DNA of 59,700 bases, from contig JALEKY010000015.1 in the NCBI GenBank assembly GCA_022768945.1, positions 1 through 59,700 of the forward strand. The letters are read 5' to 3'. The notes beneath the pieces were generated by a model, which did not search any database, was not told the DNA's origin, and saw only the letters and a list, made by a program, of their open reading frames with translations. The DNA is from Christensenellaceae bacterium (GTDB taxonomy: Bacteria > Bacillota > Clostridia > Christensenellales > Borkfalkiaceae). Below are positions 1 through 8,936 of the stretch, in pieces; within the stretch, counting starts at the first letter, position 1; the number at the start of each line of letters is the position of its first letter. Made by a program: the position numbers and the translations under genes.

Positions 1-183
1 TTTCAGTAGCGCTTCGTTTGTACTGTCGCCGATTTGCCCGTTCGTCACATAGGGCATAACGTCGTTAATTCTTTCTTCATTTTCGTCTACCGCCATGATT
101 TCGTGTCCCAATTCATGTAATTTCATTGCGATATATTTTCCGAAACGTCCGAGACCTATCAATAAAACAGATTTTGTTTTCAT
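1..183 (-). CDS. trkA: TrkA/KtrA-type potassium channel regulatory subunit (partial)
   Basis: The first 61 codons of a minus-strand gene that continues beyond the left edge. The start is an ATG at 181-183 with a strong AAGGAGG about 9 bases upstream. The N-terminus carries a Rossmann nucleotide-binding motif (LLIGLGRFG, residues 7-15) and an acidic residue at the end of the second strand (VDEN), as in the RCK_N domain of TrkA/KtrA. These cytosolic subunits bind nucleotide and gate the membrane K+ channel subunit, whose gene (trkH) ends 14 bases upstream, so the two are co-transcribed. The C-terminal RCK domain, where cyclic-di-AMP binds in several Firmicutes homologues, is outside the window, so KtrA and TrkA cannot be told apart. 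Confidence 0.9.
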   Translation of the reverse strand, partial: MKTKSVLLIGLGRFGKYIAMKLHELGHEIMAVDENEERINDVMPYVTNGQIGDSTNEALLK

Positions 184-197
184 ATACAAAAACCTCC

Positions 198-1526
198 TTA
201 ACCGACTGCAATGGTATCCGTCGGCAATTTTGCCACTTGCTTTTTATTTGCGCCGAAAGCGGCATATATTAGCGTCAACCCGCCGACACGCCCGAAAAAC
301 ATGGAGAAAATCAGAATTATCTTGGATGCGATTCCGAGCGTCGGGGTAATTCCGAGTGTAAGACCTACCGTGCCGACGGCAGAAGCCGTTTCGTAAAGGC
401 AAGACGTAATAGGTAAATTTTCAATCGCGCTTATAGCCATTCCGCCAAATAAAAACAGGGTTATGTACATTATAAATATCGCCGAAGCCGTCTTAACCGT
501 ATCATCGTCGATGCGCCGTTTCATAAGTTCCGCATTGTCTTTTTTTCTGAATACGGAAAAAGCGGAAGAAAATAAAACCGCTACCGTCGTCGTTTTCATA
601 CCGCCTGCGGTAGAACCTGGCGAACCGCCTATCATCATAAGAATAATCATCAGGTATAATCCCGTATCGCTGATCGCCGTAAGATCTACCGTATTAAACC
701 CTGCCGTCCTCGGCGTTACCGATTGAAACAAAGACGCAAGTATCCGCTTACCGACAGGTAAATCGCCGAATTCAAAAAAGAAGAAGTATATTGCGGGCAA
801 AACAATAAGCGCTGCGGTTACAATCAATACCACTTTGCTTTGCGTGCGATATTCTCTTATTCGCCACTTGTGTTTGCAAACGTCTTCCCATACCAGAAAA
901 CCGATACCGCCGATAATAATCAGCAACATAATCGTAATGTTGATGACAGGTTGCGCGGAATAGTGTGTGATGGAAGTGAACTCGCCGCTTTTTGTTCCCA
1001 TAATGTCGAACCCGGCATTGCAGAATGCCGACACCGAATGGAAAATAGCAAGCCAAATACCTTCTGCGCCGTAATCGATACAAAATACGGGCATCATAAC
1101 AAGCGCGCCGATAAGTTCAATCAAAAAAATCCCTTTGATTATAAATCCGGTCAGGCGGACTATTCCGCTCAGGTTTGGCGCAGAAATCGCATTTTTCATC
1201 GTTTCGCGGCTGAACAGTCCGATTTTCTTGCCCGAAATAACGGCAAGGGACACGGCTATGGTAACAACGCCCATACCGCCGATTTGAATCAGCAACAATA
1301 TTACGATTTGCCCGAATATCGTCCAGTACGTTGCGGTATCGAATACGATAAGTCCCGTTACGCATACGGCGGACGTCGAAGTAAAAAGTGCGTCGATAAA
1401 AGATGTCCATTCGTGAGTTTTTGAAGAAATCGGCAAGGTAAGTAGAAAAGCGCCGAGCAAAATAACTCCCGCGAATCCTAATAATATTATCTGAAAGGAT
1501 GTTAGTTTCCTTTTTAGTATTCCCAT
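198..1526 (-). CDS. trkH: TrkH/KtrB-type potassium uptake channel subunit
   Basis: A 442-residue integral membrane protein of the TrkH/TrkG/KtrB superfamily. It shows repeated hydrophobic segments with pore-loop signatures: TSAVCVTGL in the first repeat, later TPRTAGFNT, GGSPGSTAGG and AVGTVGLTLG. The glycines of these four loops line the K+ selectivity filter in the family. The ATG at 1524-1526 is preferred because GAGG lies at normal distance; in-frame codons further upstream have no ribosome binding site. The length fits KtrB (about 440-450). It transports K+ with Na+ or H+ under control of the cytosolic trkA product encoded immediately downstream. A structured leader lies between trxA and this gene. 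Confidence 0.93.
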   Translation of the reverse strand: MGILKRKLTSFQIILLGFAGVILLGAFLLTLPISSKTHEWTSFIDALFTSTSAVCVTGLIVFDTATYWTIFGQIVILLLIQIGGMGVVTIAVSLAVISGKKIGLFSRETMKNAISAPNLSGIVRLTGFIIKGIFLIELIGALVMMPVFCIDYGAEGIWLAIFHSVSAFCNAGFDIMGTKSGEFTSITHYSAQPVINITIMLLIIIGGIGFLVWEDVCKHKWRIREYRTQSKVVLIVTAALIVLPAIYFFFFEFGDLPVGKRILASLFQSVTPRTAGFNTVDLTAISDTGLYLMIILMMIGGSPGSTAGGMKTTTVAVLFSSAFSVFRKKDNAELMKRRIDDDTVKTASAIFIMYITLFLFGGMAISAIENLPITSCLYETASAVGTVGLTLGITPTLGIASKIILIFSMFFGRVGGLTLIYAAFGANKKQVAKLPTDTIAVG

Positions 1527-1563
1527 GCAAAAACCTCGATTCCGTTTATCGGTGTTATAATAC

Positions 1564-1669
1564 AAGGCTCTCGGATGAATTTCCGTGAGCCTTTTGTTGT
1601 CGTTTGAAAGCGCAATTCTAAAAATATTGTTTTAATAATTCCCTATGGAAACTGCGCTTTCTCTCACGG
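1564..1669 (-). promoter_or_regulatory. Structured leader with two competing folds before trkH
   Basis: Between trxA and trkH the minus-strand RNA can fold in two mutually exclusive ways. The segment CUCACGG (complement of 1583-1589) can pair with CCGUGAG (1663-1669), stacked on an 8-bp AAAGCGCA/UGCGCUUU helix (1653-1660 with 1607-1614). Alternatively it joins a local hairpin (1564-1575 with 1582-1593, 7 bp, one mismatch, 4 bp). Such alternatives are typical of cis-regulatory leaders, but there is no U-tract in the trkH direction and I recognise no known riboswitch consensus. A plain intergenic hairpin is the alternative reading. Confidence 0.4.
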
Positions 1670-1712
1670 GCTGTAATTCGGTAACCGCGTAAAATAAGCG
1701 GTTTGTTTTCGC

Positions 1713-2033
1713 TCAGATGTGTTTAAGCAGCATATCGCTGAGTTCCGCTTTGTCCGTAAGACCGACAGACTTCTCGACGGCTTCGCCGTTCTTAAAAACG
1801 ATAATAGTCGGGATGGATGAAACGAAATATTTTATGCAAACGTCGGTACACTTATCGGTGTTGAGCTTCGCAACCGTGAACTTTTCTCCGGCTTCTTCGG
1901 CAAGTTCGTCGACGATAGGCGACTGCATTTTGCAAGGACCGCACCAATCCGCATAAAAATCCACGAGAACGACTTTCTCCGAATTTATAAGATTGTAAAA
2001 ATCCGCACTGCTTTCAATTTTTAAGGCTTCCAT
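1713..2033 (-). CDS. trxA: Thioredoxin
   Basis: A 106-residue cytosolic dithiol-disulfide oxidoreductase. The active site WCGPC is at residues 30-34 and the conserved cis-proline (SIPT) at 75, both as in classical thioredoxins; length is typical. The ATG is preceded by GGAGG. Two further cysteines, 62 and 66 (CTDVC), are additional to the redox pair and sit on the segment leading to the cis-Pro loop; they could form a second disulfide, which is inference. It lies 32 bases after hisS and is probably transcribed with the hslVU-hisS series. Thioredoxin is kept reduced by thioredoxin reductase and supplies electrons to ribonucleotide reductase and other enzymes. Confidence 0.95.
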   Translation of the reverse strand: MEALKIESSADFYNLINSEKVVLVDFYADWCGPCKMQSPIVDELAEEAGEKFTVAKLNTDKCTDVCIKYFVSSIPTIIVFKNGEAVEKSVGLTDKAELSDMLLKHI

Positions 2034-2065
2034 AATTCAAACCTCCGTATTTATATGTAAAAAAT

Positions 2066-3319
2066 TTATTCTTTTGAAGTGAAATATTCGATAAAATCTT
2101 CGAATTTAACGCATTCGGTTTTACCGTCGGACATTCTCTTAACGTTTACTTCCTTTTTAGTCAATTCGTCGCCGCCGATAACGGCAACGTACTCTGCTTT
2201 AATCTTGTCTGCATACTTAAACTGAGCTTTGATACCCCTCTTCATATGATCGATTTCCGTTTTGACGCCATTTCTTCTCAGCTCTGTTGCGAATTTAAAC
2301 GACTGAACGAATTCCTCGTCTCCCATCGAAGCGATATATACTTTTACAGGGTTTTCTTCGGGTATCTTCGCTCCTACGGCTTCCATAAGCATAAGAACTC
2401 TTTCTATACCCATTCCGAAGCCCGCGCCGCACGTCGGAGTTCCGCCGAGGGTTTCTATAAGCTTATCGTATCTTCCTCCGCCGCAAACCGTGCCTTGCGA
2501 GCCTAAAGCCGTAGTGACGAATTCGAAAACCGTTCTGGTGTAATAATCGAGTCCGCGAACGATTCTCGGATTGACCTTGAACGGAAGGTTGTTTGCCGTA
2601 AGATAGCCTTTAAGCTGCTCGAAATGCTCTTTGCATTCGTCGCAAAGGTAATCGGTTATAGCCGGCGCGCCCGAAGTAATCTTTTTGCACCCCTCTTCCT
2701 TGCAATCGAGAATTCTGAGCGGGTTTTTTTCGTAGCGAACCTTGCAGGTTTCGCACATACCGTCGAGATTGCCCATCAAAAACTCTTTTAAAGCCTTGTT
2801 GTAAGCAGCCTTACAGGTAGCGCAACCCATACTATTTATGTTCAGCTCGACGCTTAAACCGAGCTTAGTGAGCATATCGTAAGCGATAAGGATAACTTCC
2901 GCGTCAGTATCCGCGCCCTTACCTCCGTAAATCTCTACGCCGAACTGGTGATGCTCCCTGAGTCTGCCCGCCTGAGGTCTTTCATAGCGGAACACGGGCG
3001 AAAAATAATACGTCTTGCACGGAAGCACGCCGTTGTGCAGCCCGTTTTCTATAAACGAACGAGCAACGCCCGCGGTACCCTCCGGCTTTAACGTGATGCT
3101 TCTTCCTCCCTTGTCCTCGAAGGTATACATCTCCTTATTTACTACGTCCGTCGTATCGCCTACTCCGCGCAAAAACAGTTCGGTATGCTCGAAAACCGGG
3201 GTTCTGATTTCTTTCAGATTATAGTCGTCCGCAATCTTTCTCGCGCAGTTTTCAAAGTAGTGCCACTTATAAATATCGGATGGTAAAACATCCTTAGTTC
3301 CCTTTGGTATGTTAATCAT
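2066..3319 (-). CDS. hisS: Histidyl-tRNA synthetase
   Basis: A 417-residue class II aminoacyl-tRNA synthetase that charges tRNA-His. Motif 2 reads FRYERPQAGRLREHHQFG and motif 3 GFGMGIERVLML; the histidine-binding loop RGLDYYTRTVFE lies between them. The HisRS insertion holds several cysteines (CATC, CETC, CDEC), as often seen in Firmicutes. The C-terminal anticodon-binding domain follows, ending in EYFTSKE. The gene begins 20 bases after hslU, leaving no room for a T-box leader, so it depends on upstream promoters. Placing a synthetase in the hslVU operon is unusual relative to Bacillus, but the gene itself is ordinary. Confidence 0.96.
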   Translation of the reverse strand: MINIPKGTKDVLPSDIYKWHYFENCARKIADDYNLKEIRTPVFEHTELFLRGVGDTTDVVNKEMYTFEDKGGRSITLKPEGTAGVARSFIENGLHNGVLPCKTYYFSPVFRYERPQAGRLREHHQFGVEIYGGKGADTDAEVILIAYDMLTKLGLSVELNINSMGCATCKAAYNKALKEFLMGNLDGMCETCKVRYEKNPLRILDCKEEGCKKITSGAPAITDYLCDECKEHFEQLKGYLTANNLPFKVNPRIVRGLDYYTRTVFEFVTTALGSQGTVCGGGRYDKLIETLGGTPTCGAGFGMGIERVLMLMEAVGAKIPEENPVKVYIASMGDEEFVQSFKFATELRRNGVKTEIDHMKRGIKAQFKYADKIKAEYVAVIGGDELTKKEVNVKRMSDGKTECVKFEDFIEYFTSKE

Positions 3320-3339
3320 AATATTCGTTAAAATCCCTT

Positions 3340-4653
3340 TTACAAAATGTATTTTTTAAGATTCTTAGATTTGAGAGTTTCGGGCATATGGTCGGTAACG
3401 TAGTTCTCGTCTATAACCGTTTCCACCATAGGATAGTCACCGCCTGCGTTATACGAAATGTCGCTCAGAATCTGCTCGAGCACGGTATGAAGTCTTCTCG
3501 CCCCTATATCCTCGCTCGTTTCGTTGAGTTCCGCCGCAATCTCCGCGATTTTTTCGATTGCCCCGTCCGTAAACTTCAAATCGATATTATCGACTCTCAG
3601 AAGCTGTTTATACTGAGAAGTAACCGCGTTTTCGGGAACGGTCAGTATATTTATAAAATCTTCTTTCGTAAGACTGTTAAGCTCTACGAGAACGGGGAAT
3701 CTTCCCTGAAATTCGGGAATAAGATCGGAAACGGACGATACGTGGAACGCGCCCGCCGCTATAAACAGAATGTAATCGGTTTTTACGGGACCGTACTTTG
3801 TTATAACGGTAGAACCTTCGACTATCGGGAGAATATCTCTCTGCACGCCCTCTCTCGACACGTCCGGACCGCCGGAAGCGTTGCCTTTACCCGCTATTTT
3901 ATCGATTTCGTCGATAAAAACTATTCCCTCGTTTTCGGCGCGTTTGACCGCTTCGGCGTTTACCGCGTCCATATCTATAAGTTTATCAGATTCTTCAGCG
4001 ACAATCAAATTCATCGCTTCTTTCACGGAAACCTTTCTTCTCTTCTTCTTTTTAGGCGTGAACGCGTCGAAAATCGAACCGAGGTTAATTTCCGTACCCG
4101 AGCCGGGAACAAGCTCCATCGGCTTGGGAACGTCCGATACTTCGATTTCAATCATATATTTATCGTATTTTCCCGTGCGGAGATTTTCGAGAACTCTGTT
4201 TCTGAAAATTTCCTCGGGCGTTTCGCCTTTTTCATCTTTTAAAAGAACCATAAGCGAATTCAAAACGACCTTTTCCGCAGCGGCGGTCGCTTTTGCGCTT
4301 ACAACCTTGAACTGCTCCTCTTTAACAAGACGAACGGAACATTCAACAAGATCTCTTATCATAGACTCTACGTCTCTCCCGACGTAGCCTACTTCCGTAA
4401 ACTTTGTCGCTTCGACCTTGACGAACGGAGCTTTTACAAGCTTTGCAAGCCTTCTTGCAATCTCCGTTTTACCTACGCCGGTAGGTCCTTTCATTATGAT
4501 GTTCTTCGGAGTGATTTCCTCCATGATCTCGGGAGAAAGTTGACTTCTTCTGTATCTGTTTCTGAGCGCAACCGCAACGGCGCGTTTCGCTTCCGACTGA
4601 CCTACTATATATTTATCAAGCTCGAAAACTATCTGTCTCGGCGTTAAACCCAT
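3340..4653 (-). CDS. hslU: HslU (ClpY), ATPase subunit of the HslUV protease
   Basis: A 437-residue AAA+ unfoldase that feeds substrates to the HslV peptidase. The N-terminal TPRQIVFELDKYIVGQ segment, Walker A GPTGVGKT (residues 56-63), Walker B IVFIDEIDK, the family-specific I-domain between them, and the sensor region GARRLHTVLE near the C-terminus identify it. The C-terminal tail, which docks into HslV in this family, ends in YIL. The ATG at 4651-4653 has AAGGAG at good distance; a longer reading frame to 4719 lacks one. It follows hslV by about 60 bases. In Bacillus the next gene is codY; here it is hisS. Confidence 0.96.
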   Translation of the reverse strand: MGLTPRQIVFELDKYIVGQSEAKRAVAVALRNRYRRSQLSPEIMEEITPKNIIMKGPTGVGKTEIARRLAKLVKAPFVKVEATKFTEVGYVGRDVESMIRDLVECSVRLVKEEQFKVVSAKATAAAEKVVLNSLMVLLKDEKGETPEEIFRNRVLENLRTGKYDKYMIEIEVSDVPKPMELVPGSGTEINLGSIFDAFTPKKKKRRKVSVKEAMNLIVAEESDKLIDMDAVNAEAVKRAENEGIVFIDEIDKIAGKGNASGGPDVSREGVQRDILPIVEGSTVITKYGPVKTDYILFIAAGAFHVSSVSDLIPEFQGRFPVLVELNSLTKEDFINILTVPENAVTSQYKQLLRVDNIDLKFTDGAIEKIAEIAAELNETSEDIGARRLHTVLEQILSDISYNAGGDYPMVETVIDENYVTDHMPETLKSKNLKKYIL

Positions 4654-4715
4654 ATTGTATTTTCTCCTTAATAATAAACTGATTTTACCTATCCTAAATT
4701 TACCACAACCAACAA

Positions 4716-5252
4716 TCAAACGGTTTCCACTTTTATATTGTCGTTAGTGAAAACGCAAATTTCGCTTGCTATTTTTAAAGCCTTATAAGCTATTTCTTCC
4801 GCGCTTAAATCGGTTTCCTTATATAAAGCGCGCGCCGCCGAAAGAGCGTAATTTCCGCCGCTTCCTATAGCGCAAACGCCGTTATCCGGCTCGATAACTT
4901 CACCCGAACCCGAAACTATAAGCATATTGTCCTTATCTGCGGTAATAAGCATCGCCTCGAGCTTTCTTCCGCCCTTGTCCATACGCCAAAGCTCGGCAAG
5001 TTCCACCGCACTGCGCATAAGATTGCCCGAATATTTATTGAGCATTCCCTCGAACTTTTCGGTAAGCGAAAACGCGTCCGAAACGCTGCCGGCAAACCCT
5101 AAAATGACGTTTCCGTTATATATTCTGCGAACTTTAACCGCGTTGTTTTTAAAAATAACGGATTCTGACATAGTCACCTGACCGTCGCCCGCTATAGCGG
5201 TAACGCCGTTTCTTTTAACGGCACAAATTGTGGTTCCTCTGAATTCACTCAT
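4716..5252 (-). CDS. hslV: HslV (ClpQ), proteasome-like peptidase subunit
   Basis: A 178-residue N-terminal-threonine peptidase that forms the proteolytic chamber of HslUV. The sequence begins MSEFRG followed by [10 protein letters not shown], so removal of six residues would expose catalytic Thr7. The conserved GDGQVT follows, and the later [14 protein letters not shown] segment matches the family. The start overlaps the trmFO stop by 8 bases, suggesting translational coupling. The order topA-trmFO-hslV-hslU is the same as in Bacillus subtilis except that xerC (codV) is absent between trmFO and hslV. Confidence 0.96.
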   Translation of the reverse strand: MSEFRGTTICAVKRNGVTAIAGDGQVTMSESVIFKNNAVKVRRIYNGNVILGFAGSVSDAFSLTEKFEGMLNKYSGNLMRSAVELAELWRMDKGGRKLEAMLITADKDNMLIVSGSGEVIEPDNGVCAIGSGGNYALSAARALYKETDLSAEEIAYKALKIASEICVFTNDNIKVETV

Positions 5253-6561
5253 TGTCGTACTCCTTGATCTGTTTTATTACTGAAAGCGACCTTTCCGCAA
5301 TCATTCTTTTCTTTTTGTCCTTATCCCGCACGATTACGTCAAGCGGGTATATAATACCGTAGTTGGCGTTCATCGGCTGAAAATTCTTGTTTTCTGTAGC
5401 AACGTACTCCGATAACGCGCCTATAACCGTTTTATTCGTAAAATCCACGCTTTCTTTTCCCGAAAGTTTTCTGTAGACGTTTATCGCGACCGCAAGTCCC
5501 GAAGCCGCGCTCTCCACATACCCTTCCACTCCGGAAATCTGCCCCGCAAAATAAACGAGCGGGTGCTCTTTCATCGAAAAATCCTTATTAAGCACTTTCG
5601 GAGAATTTATGTAAGTGTTTTTATGCATAACGCCGTATCTGTAATATTCGGCGTTTTTTAGCGCGGGAATAAGCGAAAGAACGCGTTTTTGCTCGGGAAA
5701 AAGCAAATTCGTCTGAAATCCGACTATATTATACGAATCCCCCGCCACGTTTTCTTTTCTTAGTTGAACGCACGCATACGGCCACCTTCCCGTTTTCGGA
5801 TCGGTAAGCCCCGCGGGTTTCATCGGACCGAAACGCAACGTATTGTCGCCCCGCTCTGCCATAACCTCTATCGGCATACAACCGTCGAATACCTTTTTGC
5901 TTTCGAAATCGTGCATTTCTACGCGTTTCGCGCTTTTCAGTTCGTTTAAAAACAAAAAATACTCTTCTTTATTCAGCGGACAGTTGATATAATCGCCCTC
6001 GCCTGCTTCGGAATATCTGTCCGCAACGAACGACGACGACATATCTATGCTTTCGTACGAAACTATCGGCGCGGCGGCGTCGAAAAAGTAAGGAATTTCT
6101 CCGGTAAGTTTTTCAAGCGAAGCGTTAAGCGCGTTCGTGGAAAGAGGTCCCGTGGCTATAATAGTAAGCTCGTCCGGATTTATCTTCGCAACCTCTTCGT
6201 CTATACATTCTATATTTTCGTTATTTCTGATTTTTTCGGTAATATACGCCGAAAAAAGCTCTCTGTTTACAGCTAAAGCTCTGCCCGCGGGTACGGCGAA
6301 TTTATCCGCCGCGGCGATTATTTCCGAACCTAAAACGCGCATTTCTTCCTTTAAAAGTCCGCACGCATTCGAGTATACGTCGTTGCTTTTCAGCGAATTG
6401 CTGCAAACGAGTTCCGCATAATTATCGCTGTGCTGGCAGGGCGTTTTCTTTATTCTTTTCACGTCGTAGAGCTTGACTTTTACCCCGCGAGAAGAGAGAT
6501 ACAAAGCGCATTCCGAGCCGGCAAGCCCTCCGCCTATGATTTTTACGCTATTTCTTATCAT
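5245..6561 (-). CDS. trmFO: TrmFO, folate-dependent tRNA (uracil-54-C5) methyltransferase
   Basis: A 438-residue FAD enzyme that makes ribothymidine (m5U54) in the tRNA T-loop using methylenetetrahydrofolate. The N-terminal dinucleotide-binding motif GGGLAGSEC lies at residues 10-18, and [19 protein letters not shown] and [14 protein letters not shown] are characteristic of the family. I place the start at the ATG 6559-6561, which overlaps the end of topA by 14 bases; a longer frame to 6657 would run deep inside topA and adds non-homologous residues. The neighbours (topA upstream, hslV downstream) match the classic Firmicutes arrangement. Confidence 0.95.
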   Translation of the reverse strand: MIRNSVKIIGGGLAGSECALYLSSRGVKVKLYDVKRIKKTPCQHSDNYAELVCSNSLKSNDVYSNACGLLKEEMRVLGSEIIAAADKFAVPAGRALAVNRELFSAYITEKIRNNENIECIDEEVAKINPDELTIIATGPLSTNALNASLEKLTGEIPYFFDAAAPIVSYESIDMSSSFVADRYSEAGEGDYINCPLNKEEYFLFLNELKSAKRVEMHDFESKKVFDGCMPIEVMAERGDNTLRFGPMKPAGLTDPKTGRWPYACVQLRKENVAGDSYNIVGFQTNLLFPEQKRVLSLIPALKNAEYYRYGVMHKNTYINSPKVLNKDFSMKEHPLVYFAGQISGVEGYVESAASGLAVAINVYRKLSGKESVDFTNKTVIGALSEYVATENKNFQPMNANYGIIYPLDVIVRDKDKKKRMIAERSLSVIKQIKEYDNE

Positions 6562-8818
6562 TTTCGGTATGATAATCGCAGTCCTTATTAGAACATTTAA
6601 TATTCTTTCCGTCTTTTGTAACGACAAGATAATTGCCGCACTTCGGACATTTTTCACCTGTCGGCATATCCCAACTCATAAAACTGCAATCGGGGTAGTT
6701 CGAGCAGCCGTAGAAAGTTTTTCCTTTTTTCGAAGTCATTATCTGCGTGGGATTACCGCACTCGGGACAAACACCGGCTTTTACCGTCATGCTCTTAGTG
6801 TTTTTGCACTCTGGGCAGAACAGATATTTCCCGAATTTACCGGTCTTTATAGACATTGTGCTTCCGCACTTCTCGCACTTTTCGTCAGACTTAACTTCGT
6901 CGAGAGGCTTAATGTTAGAGCACTTCGGATAGTTCGGGCAAGCGAGAAATTTTCCGTATTTGCCCGTTTTTATAATCATATTTTCTCCGCACTTCTCGCA
7001 TTTTACGTCCGAAACTTCCTGATTTTCCGAGCGGATATTATCGCACTCGGAATTCGAGCATTTAAGGAATTTACCGTATCTGCCCGATTTTCTTATCATA
7101 AGGCTTCCGCATTTTTCGCAGACGATATCGGTAATTTCATCGCCGTCGCGCGTGGCGAAAGCGAGTTTTTCGGCAAACGGCGGGTAGAAATCGGCTATAA
7201 GCTTATGCCAATCCTTTCCTCCCTCTTCTATCTCGTCGAGAGAATCCTCCATCTTCGCGGTAAACGACACGTCCATTATATCGCTGAAATACTTCATCAG
7301 CATGTCCGTCATCTGGTACGCGACTTCCGTCGGAACGATAAACTTTCCGTCTTTTACGGTGTATTTTCTCTTTGAAAGTACGGAAATAATCGAAGCGTAC
7401 GTAGATGGTCTGCCTATGCCCTTGTCTTCCATCGCTTTTACGAGCGAAGCGTCCGTATATCTCATCGGCGGTTTGGTGAACTTCTGTTCGGGATCGAGCG
7501 AAACGAGGTTGAGCTTATCTCCCTTTTCTAAGTTCGGAAGAACTACTCCGTCGCCGCTTTGGTCGTCGTCATCCTTTTTATAATCGGCATAAACCGCGGT
7601 ATAACCGTTGAAAAGCACCGTTCTGCCGCTCGTTTTAAAAACATACCCGTTCGCGTCGATTTCGATGTGAACGCCGTTATATTTCGCGTCCGCCATCTGC
7701 GAAGCGATAAAACGCTCGTAAATCAATTTATACAGATTGTAGTGATTTCTGCTTAAAATCTTCTTTACGCTTTCGGGCGTGCGCGACAAATCTATCGGAC
7801 GTATTGCCTCGTGCGCGTCCTGGGAATTCTTTTTCGCTTTGTATATATTCGGTTTTGCCGGAACGTACTCGTCCCCGAATTTGTTTCTTATATATTCGAG
7901 TGCGCTTTGCTGCGCCGCCTTGGAAACTCGCGTGCTGTCCGTACGGATATACGTAATGAGCGCGATATGACCTTCCGGCGTTTCGATTCCTTCGTAAAGA
8001 TCCTGAGCGAGCTTCATTACCTGAGGCGACGTCATGGAGAACTTATTGGAAGCGTCCTGCTGAAGCATACTCGTAGTAAACGGCGGCAGCGCGTGCTGCG
8101 AAACGACGGATTTTTTCACGTCCTTAACGATGAAATCCGCGCCGTTTATTTCGGAAAGAACTTTATCCGCCTTTGCTTTATCCGCCGGCTTAAGCTGTAA
8201 AAGAGCCTTGAACTTAGGCGGTTTATCTCCGGTAAGCGTCGCGTTGATGTTCCAGTATTCCTGAGGAACGAACGCCGCAATCTCCCTTTCTCTGTCCACT
8301 ATAAGGCGAAGAACTACCGATTGAACCCTCCCCGCGGAAAGACTCGGTTTAATCCTCTTGCAAAGAAGTGGCGAAAGTTTGTAGCCGACGAGTCTGTCGA
8401 GAACTCTTCTCGCCTGTTGAGAATCTACCAAATTCATATTGATATCTCTCGGGTGTTCAAGCGCGTTCTTAACCGCCTGTTCGCTTATTTCGTTAAACTC
8501 TATACGGAAAGTCTTGTCCTTATCGAGCTTTAACGCTTCCCTTAAATGCCAAGAAATAGCTTCTCCTTCGCGGTCCGGGTCGGTTGCGAGGTAAATTTTA
8601 TCCGCTTTCGCGGCTTTTTCGGAAAGTCTTTTTATAACTTGTTTTTTATCGGGGCTGATTTCGTACGTAGCCTCGAAATTCTTATTTATATTTACGCCGA
8701 TCCTTTTTTCGGGCAAATCCCTTACGTGCCCGCCGCTCGCGTCTACTTTATATTTCCCGCCGAGATATTTTTCAATCGTTTTTGCTTTCGACGGCGATTC
8801 CACAATAATCAGTTGCAT
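6548..8818 (-). CDS. topA: DNA topoisomerase I (type IA)
   Basis: A 756-residue enzyme that relaxes negative supercoils. The Toprim domain is N-terminal (IVESPSKAKTIEKYLG from residue 5, DPDREGEAISWHL at 80-92) and the catalytic tyrosine is Tyr290 in TYIRTDSTR. The region from about residue 560 to the end holds a series of four-cysteine zinc-binding modules (CxxC...C...C) followed by a last cysteine-rich finger, so it is well equipped for single-strand binding. The start has TAAGGAGG a dozen bases upstream. It lies 118 bases after dprA; that gap holds only a short GC hairpin (CGCGTT...AACGCG) and the ribosome binding site. Confidence 0.97.
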   Translation of the reverse strand: MQLIIVESPSKAKTIEKYLGGKYKVDASGGHVRDLPEKRIGVNINKNFEATYEISPDKKQVIKRLSEKAAKADKIYLATDPDREGEAISWHLREALKLDKDKTFRIEFNEISEQAVKNALEHPRDINMNLVDSQQARRVLDRLVGYKLSPLLCKRIKPSLSAGRVQSVVLRLIVDREREIAAFVPQEYWNINATLTGDKPPKFKALLQLKPADKAKADKVLSEINGADFIVKDVKKSVVSQHALPPFTTSMLQQDASNKFSMTSPQVMKLAQDLYEGIETPEGHIALITYIRTDSTRVSKAAQQSALEYIRNKFGDEYVPAKPNIYKAKKNSQDAHEAIRPIDLSRTPESVKKILSRNHYNLYKLIYERFIASQMADAKYNGVHIEIDANGYVFKTSGRTVLFNGYTAVYADYKKDDDDQSGDGVVLPNLEKGDKLNLVSLDPEQKFTKPPMRYTDASLVKAMEDKGIGRPSTYASIISVLSKRKYTVKDGKFIVPTEVAYQMTDMLMKYFSDIMDVSFTAKMEDSLDEIEEGGKDWHKLIADFYPPFAEKLAFATRDGDEITDIVCEKCGSLMIRKSGRYGKFLKCSNSECDNIRSENQEVSDVKCEKCGENMIIKTGKYGKFLACPNYPKCSNIKPLDEVKSDEKCEKCGSTMSIKTGKFGKYLFCPECKNTKSMTVKAGVCPECGNPTQIMTSKKGKTFYGCSNYPDCSFMSWDMPTGEKCPKCGNYLVVTKDGKNIKCSNKDCDYHTENDKK

Positions 8819-8936
8819 ATTGAAGTATATTCCTCCTTAGGTCGGTTTGAATTTATCGAATTAAATCGCGTTTTTAACGCGCGTCTGTTTTTTTATTTAT
8901 CCGCCGCTCTTCTTCGACGGAAAAATCCGTTTACGA

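Noticed and set aside
840-1424. A 194-codon plus-strand open frame opposite trkH
   Set aside because: It is the antisense shadow of a membrane-protein gene with full family motifs; no ribosome binding site or recognisable domain.
1564-1669. Calling the trkH leader a cyclic-di-AMP (ydaO) riboswitch
   Set aside because: The gene context would fit, but I cannot find the conserved ydaO core sequences.
3388-4242. A 284-codon plus-strand open frame opposite hslU
   Set aside because: The minus-strand gene has all HslU motifs; the plus frame is rich in Arg, Phe and Tyr in the pattern typical of antisense translation.
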